Positions 27,929 to 38,837 of a stretch of DNA of 38,837 nt are shown piece by piece. The notes beneath the pieces are model-generated. The model was not told the origin of the DNA. It saw nothing but the letters and a program-made list of their open reading frames with translations, and did not search any database. The position numbers and the translations under genes are program-made. Position 1 is the first letter of the stretch, and every line of letters begins with the position of its first letter. This stretch comes from Collimonas silvisoli (GTDB lineage: Bacteria; Pseudomonadota; Gammaproteobacteria; Burkholderiales; Burkholderiaceae_D), in assembly GCF_018305005.1 (NCBI RefSeq), contig NZ_JAGQEG010000055.1, positions 1-38,837 on the forward strand, written 5' to 3'.

Positions 27929-29695
27929 TCAATGATGTTCGTCCGGCTGCTGCTCCAGCGTTTCGCGCAGCGCGATCTGCAACTTGGAATGCAATTTCAC
28001 AAAACGTTGCCACAGTACCAGCACCAGTGCGGCGGCGCCAACCAGCACCATGATCAGCAGATTGGTCGGCGGCAAAATCCTGCTGCTGAGCGCGGTGATC
28101 ATCAGCATGATGCCAATGATGGATAGCGCCGGGATCACTTCGGCGATCACGCGCCGCACCGCATGGTTGTAGGAACCGGCCCATTCCGGCTTGACGCTGA
28201 TTTCGGCCAGCAACATGCTGAGCGCATGCAATTTGCGATAGGTGGCGATCAGGAAAGGCAGCGAAATCAGCAGCGCCCCGCCCCACACTATCGTGTTCTG
28301 GACCTGCGCCTCCGCCACCCACTCCGCCATGCTGCTGCCGAGCGCCTCGGCAAAATAGCCGCCGATGATGAAGATCGCCACCACCAACGCCAGATTTACC
28401 GTGACCTGCATCAGGATGCGCCGGATAATGCGCGACAACTCAGCGCGATCGCCTTGCGGCTGCAAGCTGTCCAGCCAGGTTGAGTACATACCGAATACCG
28501 ATGTCACTTTTTCCGGCATGGCGCGCGCCAGACGGCGCGTGAGCGGATCGGCCAGCTTGATCAGATAGGGTGTCAGCAAGGTGGTCACGGCCGAGACGGC
28601 AACCACGGTCGGGTACAGGAAATCGCTGGTGACCTTCAGGCTGACGCCAAGCGCGGCAATGATGAAAGAAAATTCGCCGATCTGCGACAAGCTCATGCCG
28701 ACCCGCATCGAAGTGCGGCCATCGTGGCCGGAGAGGAAAGTCGCCAGGCCGCAGCTGACCACTTTGCCCAGCACCACCGCCACGGTAATCACGACAATCG
28801 GCAGCCAGTATTGCGCCATGACGGAGGGATTGAACAAGAGGCCGATGGCGACGAAAAAGATGGCGCTGAACATGTCGCGCACCGGTTCGATCAGGCGTTC
28901 GATCTGATGCAGGTGACGCGATTCGGACATCACCGCGCCGATCAGGAAGGCGCCCAGCGCCACGCTGTATTCCATTTTCATGACCAGCAGGCAAAAGCCG
29001 AAGCATAGGCCGAGCACCGTCACCAGCAGCATTTCCTTGCTCTTGAATCTGGCGACATAATCCAGCAGGCGCGGCACCACCAGGATGCCCGCCACCAGCG
29101 ACACGATCATGAACAAGACCAGCTTGCCGATGGTGAGCACGGCGTCGCCGGCGTCTACCGAACCGCTGATAGCCACTCCCGACAGCAAGGCGATCATGCC
29201 GATCGCCAGCACATCCTCGACAATCAGTATGCCGAAAATCAACTGCGCAAATTTCTCATGCTTCAGGCCCAGCTCATTGAGCACCTTGACGATGATGGTG
29301 GTCGACGATACCGACAGCATGGCGCCGAGGAATATCGCATCCATCGGCTTCCAGCCGAAATAAATCCCGATCTCGTAGCCGACCCACAGCATCAGCGTAA
29401 TCTCCGCCAGGGCAGCGACAAAAGCGGTGGCGCCGACCTTGGCGAGTTTCTTCAGGCTGAATTCCAGGCCCAGCGAAAACAGCAGGAAAATCACGCCCAG
29501 TTCTGCCAGGATCTGAATCGTGCGCTCATCCGTGATCAGCGAAAACGGCGGCGTATGCGGACCGATGATGACGCCGGCGACGATATAGCCAAGCACCACC
29601 GGCTGTTTGAAACGGTTGAACAGCACCGTCACGACACCGGCGATCAGCATGATTACGGCCAAATCCTGGATAAACATTTCGACTGCATGATGCAT
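27929..29695 (-). CDS. KefB-type CPA2 cation:proton antiporter without an RCK domain
   Basis: This 588-aa inner-membrane antiporter of the CPA2 family has many spans and the signature segments FKQPVVLGYIVAGVIIGPHT, ELGVIFLLFSLGLEFSLKKL, LSVSSTTIIVKVLNELG, ILIVEDVLAIGMIAL and SLSQIGEFSFIIAALG. The extra C-terminal spans end in a short cytoplasmic tail (LRETLEQQPDEHH), so there is no NAD-binding TrkA-N/RCK domain as in KefB and KefC proper. It is expected to exchange K+ or Na+ for protons; the ion is not predictable. AAGGAAAG lies about 10 nt before the ATG. It stands between def and rpiA on the same strand with its own spacing. Confidence 0.9.
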   Translation of the reverse strand: MHHAVEMFIQDLAVIMLIAGVVTVLFNRFKQPVVLGYIVAGVIIGPHTPPFSLITDERTIQILAELGVIFLLFSLGLEFSLKKLAKVGATAFVAALAEITLMLWVGYEIGIYFGWKPMDAIFLGAMLSVSSTTIIVKVLNELGLKHEKFAQLIFGILIVEDVLAIGMIALLSGVAISGSVDAGDAVLTIGKLVLFMIVSLVAGILVVPRLLDYVARFKSKEMLLVTVLGLCFGFCLLVMKMEYSVALGAFLIGAVMSESRHLHQIERLIEPVRDMFSAIFFVAIGLLFNPSVMAQYWLPIVVITVAVVLGKVVSCGLATFLSGHDGRTSMRVGMSLSQIGEFSFIIAALGVSLKVTSDFLYPTVVAVSAVTTLLTPYLIKLADPLTRRLARAMPEKVTSVFGMYSTWLDSLQPQGDRAELSRIIRRILMQVTVNLALVVAIFIIGGYFAEALGSSMAEWVAEAQVQNTIVWGGALLISLPFLIATYRKLHALSMLLAEISVKPEWAGSYNHAVRRVIAEVIPALSIIGIMLMITALSSRILPPTNLLIMVLVGAAALVLVLWQRFVKLHSKLQIALRETLEQQPDEHH

Positions 29696-29843
29696 GGGCA
29701 GGCTTTCCTTGTGAAAGTGGATGGCTATCGGGGATAGCGCGCGGGCAAAGAAGGGACAGCAGGACGCGCGCGGAGCAGTATTGTAACAATGACTACTGCG
29801 ATGGCAACAAAGATTACAACATCGACGACTACAATGACGGCTT

Positions 29844-29870
29844 AAGGACGGTCAGGCAATGACCGTCCTT
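29844..29870 (-). terminator. Hairpin after def
   Basis: AAGGACGGTCA (29844-29854) and TGACCGTCCTT (29860-29870) form a perfect 11-bp stem with a 5-nt loop, 16 nt after the def stop. The T-run is short (CCTTAA), but position and stability suggest a terminator of the gene run from zipA to def. Confidence 0.6.
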
Positions 29871-29886
29871 GCCAGGTCAATCAGGC

Positions 29887-30423
29887 TCAATCGTCGTGAT
29901 CGAGACCCAGCTCGGGGAACAACACTTCGGTAAAACCAAAACGGCTGAAATCCTTGATCCGCATCGGATACAGGATGCCGTTCAAGTGATCGGCCTCATG
30001 CTGCACCACACGCGCATGAAAGTCGTCGACGTCACGGCTGATGGCGGCGCCAACCTGGTCGAAACCTTCGTAATGCAGGCGGCTCCAGCGCGGCACCACG
30101 CCGCGCATGCCGGGTACCGACAGGCAGCCTTCCCAGCCGTCTTCGATTTCCTCCGACAGCGGCCGCAACACCGGATTGACCAGCACCGTCTCCGGCACCA
30201 TTGGCGCGTCCGGATAGCGGATATTATTCTTGAAACCGAAAATCACTACCTGCAGATTAACGCCGATCTGCGGCGCCGCCAGACCGGCGCCGTTTGCTGC
30301 ATACATAGTATCGAACATGTCGATGATCAGCGCCTCCAGTTCCGGCGTGCCGAAAGCGGTGACGGGCTCGGCTTGCCGCAGCAGGCGCGGGTCGCCCATT
30401 TTCAGGATTTCGCGAACGCTCAT
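29887..30423 (-). CDS. def: Peptide deformylase
   Basis: This 178-aa metalloenzyme removes the formyl group from nascent proteins. All three motifs are intact: GAGLAAPQ (45-52), EGCLS with the metal ligand Cys100, and QHEADH with His142, catalytic Glu143 and His146. The Asp-rich tail (ELGLDHDD) is unremarkable. It lies 19 nt after galU on the same strand, so it is probably co-transcribed with ligA and galU. Many bacteria pair def with fmt; here no fmt neighbour is seen, so another deformylase copy elsewhere is likely. Confidence 0.96.
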   Translation of the reverse strand: MSVREILKMGDPRLLRQAEPVTAFGTPELEALIIDMFDTMYAANGAGLAAPQIGVNLQVVIFGFKNNIRYPDAPMVPETVLVNPVLRPLSEEIEDGWEGCLSVPGMRGVVPRWSRLHYEGFDQVGAAISRDVDDFHARVVQHEADHLNGILYPMRIKDFSRFGFTEVLFPELGLDHDD

Positions 30424-30442
30424 GGTCAGATCTTTTGTTTGA

Positions 30443-34516
<4,074 letters not shown>

Positions 34517-34884
34517 TCTGCTGATGCCTTAATAGCGAACGCCGCCGTGCAAGCCGGACGCGCGCTGAAGATTCGTGATTGAAATCGTCGCGATTGAAAT
34601 TGTGGACTGGTCATTGATTGAATCCGAGGAAAAAACACTTCTAAAATAGTTGTCAGCGACCGCGTAAATATTTATTTTTTACTTAAAACCTAAGGGCATT
34701 CCGGCTCCCGGAAATGCGATTTCTTTTTATAAAAACAATGTCTAGTATTACTGCATATACCGCCAACGTAAAATTATTGAGACAATTCCTTACAATATAT
34801 TGCATTACGACCAGAAAATCAGCTTAGAGGCCTCTAAAAAAGTTGTCAAGCTGGCTAAGTTGCGTTTCTGATCCTCTCTTATCT
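34517..34884. other. 368-bp intergenic stretch between smc and zipA
   Basis: This AT-rich stretch must hold the zipA promoter. On the minus strand TTGACAACTTTTTTAGAGG (from about 34849) and GACAACTATTTTAGAAG (from about 34654) form an imperfect direct repeat about 190 bp apart. The first contains a perfect -35 (TTGACA), but only a poor -10 lies 17 bp on. TTAGAGGCCTCTAA at 34825-34838 is a 14-bp palindrome. No gene is supported. Confidence 0.4.
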
Positions 34885-37800
34885 TCAGGCCGCCACGGCG
34901 TCGCCGGCAAAACTTCTCGCGGCCTCCATATCCACCGCAACAATCCGCGATACGCCCTGCTCCTGCATCGTCACCCCAATCAGCTGCTGCGCCATTTCCA
35001 TCGCAATCTTGTTATGCGAAATGAACAGGAACTGGGTATGGGCCGACATCCGCTTCACCATATTGCAGAAACGTTCGGTATTGGCGTCGTCCAGCGGCGC
35101 ATCGACCTCATCCAGCAGGCAGAACGGCGCCGGATTCAACTGGAACATCGAAAACACCAGGGCCGTAGCGGTGAGTGCTTTCTCGCCACCGGACAACAGG
35201 TGAATCGTTGCATTTTTCTTGCCCGGCGGTTGCGCCATGACTTGCACGCCGGAGTCGAGGATTTCGTCGCCGGTCATGATCAGCTTGGCCTGGCCGCCGC
35301 CGAACAGGATCGGGAACAGTTCGGCAAAATGATGATTCACTTTATCGAAAGTATCTTGCAGCAGATCGCGGGTTTCCTTGTCGATCTTGTGGATCGCATC
35401 TTGCAGCGTATTGATGGCCTCGGTCAGGTCGGCGTTTTGCGCATCCAGGAAATTCTTGCGCTCGGACGCCTGCGCCAGTTCGTCCAGCGCCGCCAGATTG
35501 ACCGCGCCCAGCGCGCCGATGGCGTTGGTCAGACGGGTTACTTCGCCTTGCAGATACGAGGGGCGCATGTCGGCGGTCAGCTTCTCGCTCAAGGCTGCTT
35601 CGTCGGCCTGGGCTTCGAGCAGCTGCTGTACATATTGCTCCTGGTTCAGGCGCGCCGCCTGTTCTTTCAATTGCAATTCCATGATGCGGTCGCGCTGCGG
35701 TTGCAGGCTGCGCTCGGCTTGCAAGCGGGTTTCTTCATGCTGGCGCAAATTCTGCGACACCTGGTCCAGTTCATGGCGGGTATCGGCCAGCGCCCGCTCT
35801 TGTTCGCTGCGCTTGTCCAGCAAATCTTGCAAACCGGCTTGCGCCGCCTGATCGTCCAGGCTCTCCAGCTCCAGATGGCCTTGCTGCATATTGGCGAACA
35901 ACTGCGCCGCCTGCTCCAATGCGGTGGCAATGCTGCGCTTGAGTTCTTCGATCTTGTTGCGATGGGACTTTTCGGCGAACTCGGCTTCTTGCGCAGCCCG
36001 CTCCATCTCGCGCAGACGCTGGCGCGCATCGTTGAGCTGTTGTTCCTTGCTGAGATAATCGGTTTGTCCGTCTTCGTGCTTTTCTTGCAGCTCGGCCAGC
36101 TCGGCGTCGAGCTGTTCGAACTTGGCTTCCGATTCCATCTTGACTTGCTGCTGCTCGCTTTCCTGTGCCGCGATTTCGGCCAGATCGGAGGAGATTTGCG
36201 AGCTGCGCTGATTGAAGCGTTCCTGCAACTCGGACAATTTCATGACGTCGATCTGCAAGCCGTGCACCGCCTGCGTCAGGCCGGTGTGGCGCTGGCGCAT
36301 TTCCTGCAGGCGCTGAGTTGCCTGCGACAGCGCCGCCTCGGCGCGCACCGAACGCGAGCGGGCCTCATCGGCCAGCATTTGCTGAGCGCGCAACTGCTTG
36401 GTGATGTTTTCGATTTCCTGCTGGCGCGCCAGCATGCCGTCCTGCTCCGAATCAGAGGCATAGAAACGCACGCCGGTCTTGCTGATCACATGGCCCTGGC
36501 GCGTGACGAAGCTGGCGCCCAGCGGTAGTTTGCTGCGTTCGGCAAAGGCCGTCACCGTATCGTCGGCGGCGTAAAAATTGTGCAGCCAATCCTGCATCAA
36601 TACGCGCAAACCCGGATCGTTCAGTTGCAACAAATTCAGGAAAGGCTTGAGGCCGGCAGGTGTTTCAACGTTGCCTGCAGGCGCTACGCCATTCGGTGAA
36701 AACAAGGCCAGCTTGGCCGGCGGCGCATCGTTGAAAAAGGCTTTGGCCCAATCCAGATTCGACATTTCCAGCGCCGAAGTACGCTCGCGCAGCACCGATT
36801 CCAGCGCGGTTTCCCAGCCGCCGTCGATATGCAGTTTTTGCCACAAACGCGGCAGCCCTGCCAGTTCGTGCTTTTGCAGCCAGGGCTGTACCTTGCCTTC
36901 GGTCTGCACGCTTTCCTGCAATTGCTTGAGCGCTGTCAGGCGCGCTTCCAGCTGTGCGTTGTTAGCGCTTTCGGTGTTGACTTGCTGCTGCGCGTTACGC
37001 CGTTCTTCTTCCAGGCGCGGCTGTTGTTCCTGCGCTTCTTCGAGTTGCATGCCGGTTTCTTCCAGGCCGGCCTGCTTCTCTTCCAGCTGCATGCGCAGAT
37101 TGGTCAGATGGGCGTTGTCCGGCAGGTTCAAGCCGTTCTTTTCCTGCGCCAGCCGTTCGCGCCGGCTGCTCAGGCCGTTCAGGATATTCGAGGCGTTGCG
37201 CTGATGGGTGGATTCCAGTTCGATCTGTTGCTGGATCTGCATGATCTTGCCGCGCGACTCGGTGCTTTTGAGCTGCGCTTCGCGCCAGCTCTGCTCCAGC
37301 GCCGGCAGTTGATCGTTGTGCTGTTGCGCCGCCACCTGCGATTGTTCGACCCGCGCCGCCAATTCTTCCAGATGCATCTCGGCCTCGACCAGATCGTCCT
37401 GGTACTGAGTCCCCTGGCGCTGCCATTGATCGCGCTGCGCGGTCAACGAATTGAGTTGCGATTGCAGGCGATTGCGCGATTCGATGACAAACTTGATCTG
37501 CGCTTCCAGGCTGCCGATTTCGGAATTGGTCTGATACAGATGGCCCTGCGCCTGATGCATGCGGTCGCCGGCGGCATAGTGCGCCTGGCGCATGTGTTCC
37601 AGCTCGGTTTCGACGTGGCGCAGCTTGGCGGTTTGCTCTTCCAGATCGGTTTGCGCTTTTTCAATCTCGCGGAAATATTTTTCCTGCTCGGTCTTGGCTT
37701 CGTTCTTGCGCAACAGCCACAGCAGTTTTTGCTTTTCTTCCTGATCGCCTTGCAATTCATGGAATTTTTGGGCGACCGCAGCCTGTGCCTGCAGTTTTTC

Positions 37801-38415
37801 CAGGTTGGCGTTGAGCTCGCGCAAGATATCTTCGACCCGCACCAGATTCTCGCGGGTATCGTTCAGGCGGTTTTCGGTTTCGCGGCGGCGTTCCTTGTAC
37901 TTGGAAACGCCGGCAGCCTCTTCCAGGAAAATCCGCAACTCTTCGGGACGCGCCTCGATGATGCGCGAGATCATGCCCTGGCCGATGATCGCGTAAGCGC
38001 GCGGGCCAAGACCGGTGCCGAGGAAGATGTCCTGGATGTCGCGCCGCCGTACCGCCTGGTTATTGATGTAGTAAGTCGAGGTGCCGTCACGCGTCAAGGT
38101 GCGCTTGACGGCAATTTCGGCATATTGGCTCCACTGGCCGGCGGCTTTGCCGAGACTGTTGTCGAACACCAGTTCGACCGATGAGCGGCCGGCCGGCTTG
38201 CGATGCGAGGAACCGTTGAAAATAACGTCTTGCATCGATTCGCCGCGCAACTCGGAGGCCTTGGATTCACCCAAGACCCAGCGCACGGCGTCGATGATGT
38301 TGGACTTGCCGCAGCCGTTAGGTCCGACCACACCCACCAGCTGGCCCGGAACCTGGAAATTGGTTGGATCAACGAATGACTTGAATCCTGATAATTTAAT
38401 GGAGGTTAGACGCAC
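34885..38415 (-). CDS. smc: Chromosome segregation ATPase Smc
   Basis: This is an Smc of about 1176 aa. The N-terminal ATPase head starts VRLTSIKLSGFKSFVDPTNF with Walker A GPNGCGKSN, followed by the first coiled coil (about 165-500, Gln/Glu-rich). A hinge lies near 510-670, then the second coiled coil and the C-terminal head with signature LLSGGEKALTA and Walker B FCLLDEVDAPLDDAN. It organises the chromosome with ScpA and ScpB. I start it at the GTG at 38415, since relatives begin (M)RLTSIKLSGFKSF; an in-frame ATG at 38460 would add 15 unconserved residues. The ribosome site is weak for both. Confidence 0.95.
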   Translation of the reverse strand: MRLTSIKLSGFKSFVDPTNFQVPGQLVGVVGPNGCGKSNIIDAVRWVLGESKASELRGESMQDVIFNGSSHRKPAGRSSVELVFDNSLGKAAGQWSQYAEIAVKRTLTRDGTSTYYINNQAVRRRDIQDIFLGTGLGPRAYAIIGQGMISRIIEARPEELRIFLEEAAGVSKYKERRRETENRLNDTRENLVRVEDILRELNANLEKLQAQAAVAQKFHELQGDQEEKQKLLWLLRKNEAKTEQEKYFREIEKAQTDLEEQTAKLRHVETELEHMRQAHYAAGDRMHQAQGHLYQTNSEIGSLEAQIKFVIESRNRLQSQLNSLTAQRDQWQRQGTQYQDDLVEAEMHLEELAARVEQSQVAAQQHNDQLPALEQSWREAQLKSTESRGKIMQIQQQIELESTHQRNASNILNGLSSRRERLAQEKNGLNLPDNAHLTNLRMQLEEKQAGLEETGMQLEEAQEQQPRLEEERRNAQQQVNTESANNAQLEARLTALKQLQESVQTEGKVQPWLQKHELAGLPRLWQKLHIDGGWETALESVLRERTSALEMSNLDWAKAFFNDAPPAKLALFSPNGVAPAGNVETPAGLKPFLNLLQLNDPGLRVLMQDWLHNFYAADDTVTAFAERSKLPLGASFVTRQGHVISKTGVRFYASDSEQDGMLARQQEIENITKQLRAQQMLADEARSRSVRAEAALSQATQRLQEMRQRHTGLTQAVHGLQIDVMKLSELQERFNQRSSQISSDLAEIAAQESEQQQVKMESEAKFEQLDAELAELQEKHEDGQTDYLSKEQQLNDARQRLREMERAAQEAEFAEKSHRNKIEELKRSIATALEQAAQLFANMQQGHLELESLDDQAAQAGLQDLLDKRSEQERALADTRHELDQVSQNLRQHEETRLQAERSLQPQRDRIMELQLKEQAARLNQEQYVQQLLEAQADEAALSEKLTADMRPSYLQGEVTRLTNAIGALGAVNLAALDELAQASERKNFLDAQNADLTEAINTLQDAIHKIDKETRDLLQDTFDKVNHHFAELFPILFGGGQAKLIMTGDEILDSGVQVMAQPPGKKNATIHLLSGGEKALTATALVFSMFQLNPAPFCLLDEVDAPLDDANTERFCNMVKRMSAHTQFLFISHNKIAMEMAQQLIGVTMQEQGVSRIVAVDMEAARSFAGDAVAA

Positions 38416-38750
38416 GTTATCGACTGTTCTTATCAAAGTCGGCGAAAAAGCAGCCGCCACACTTCACGCTATAAAAACGAGGAAAAACCTCGCAGGAGGT
38501 CGACATCATAACATTCCGCCCTGCTATATATGCGATCTGAATGGCTGACTGGCGCTGGAAATGTGATTGTTACTTTGCCAGCAAACCGCGTTCCTGTTAA
38601 CAGTGACACAGCAGTGGCACGTCACAAGAAAGATTTGCCTTCAGTTTGGCGGCCAATGCTCCGAAAAAGTTCAAGAAGACAATGGAAAGCAAAAAAAGGG
38701 GCGCAGAATCTAATGCCGTTCAGTTAGGCGGCACGAATTCCCCTCCGTTG
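38416..38750. other. Region upstream of smc
   Basis: About 330 bp without a supported gene. A small hairpin CGAGG-AAAAA-CCTCG at about 38478-38492 lies close upstream of smc and would be in its leader or promoter. A plus-strand frame at 38530-38727 has no ribosome site and an atypical composition, so it is rejected. Confidence 0.4.
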
Positions 38751-38828
38751 CGTCATTCCCGCGAACGCGGGAATCCATTTTCACCACCATACTCAGCAAC
38801 CTGGATTCCCGCGTTCGCGGGAATGACG
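38751..38828. repeat. dRS3-like palindromic repeat, copy 2
   Basis: Two 27-nt arms (38751-38777 and 38802-38828) are perfect reverse complements separated by 24 nt. Each arm contains ATTCCC-GCGAACGC-GGGAAT or its complement, so each can fold alone or the pair can fold together. It is the intact version of the diverged element at 16912-16981. Confidence 0.9.
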
Positions 38829-38837
38829 GGGCTGCCA

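Noticed and set aside
34843-38184. Two long plus-strand frames (34843-36528 and 36829-38184) opposite smc
   Set aside because: Leu/Gln/Arg-rich translations mirror the coiled-coil codons of smc; no independent evidence.
38530-38727. 65-codon plus-strand frame divergent from smc
   Set aside because: No ribosome site, no hydrophobic or domain pattern; likely chance.

Overview
The window looks like ordinary chromosome of a betaproteobacterium of the order Burkholderiales, most probably Oxalobacteraceae close to Collimonas or Herbaspirillum. This is inferred from GC-rich coding sequence, two Burkholderiales-type general porins, the smc-zipA-ligA order and a ChvE/GguAB sugar system. I see no rRNA, tRNA, CRISPR array, insertion sequence or prophage.

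Region 1 (1-5.7 kb, minus strand) is a kdp potassium-uptake operon, kdpF-kdpA-kdpB-kdpC, followed by the 5' part of a TorF-family porin gene. A 38-codon single-membrane-span ORF overlaps kdpF by an ATGA junction. The promoter carries TTTAC direct repeats that resemble a KdpE site. Region 2 (5.8-8.9 kb, plus strand) holds a large FUSC-family membrane protein and a small fimbrial-like secreted protein.

Region 3 (8.9-22.9 kb) is a non-phosphorylative pentose module. It contains an SMP-30 lactonase, a porin, a GbpR-like LysR regulator, and a long minus-strand run: chvE-gguA-gguB, a sugar-acid dehydratase, the FAH-fold gguC/araD1, a 2-oxoglutarate semialdehyde dehydrogenase and an SDR sugar dehydrogenase. 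Together these supply outer-membrane entry, periplasmic capture, ABC import and all five enzymes of a Weimberg-type route from D-xylose and/or L-arabinose to 2-oxoglutarate. The substrate cannot be fixed from sequence alone. Hairpins lie on both sides of gguAB. A dRS3-like palindromic repeat lies inside the run, between the dehydratase and gguC genes. A small secreted protein of unknown function (12.6-13.0 kb) sits between the regulator and the catabolic run.

Region 4 (23.3-26.7 kb) is a divergent yeiE-like regulator and yeiH-like sulfite/sulfate exporter pair with an inverted-repeat operator between them, followed by a second porin.

Region 5 (27.1-38.8 kb, minus strand) is conserved housekeeping: rpiA, a KefB-type antiporter without an RCK domain, def, galU, ligA, zipA and smc. 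The window ends in a second, perfect copy of the dRS3-like repeat.

I found no clearly new defence, mobile or biosynthetic system. The items most worth a second look are the small membrane ORF in the kdp leader, the 11-bp-phased kdp promoter repeats, the complete pentose module with its shared GATATC promoter motifs, and the repeat that appears to have split the pentose operon and left a duplicated flank.
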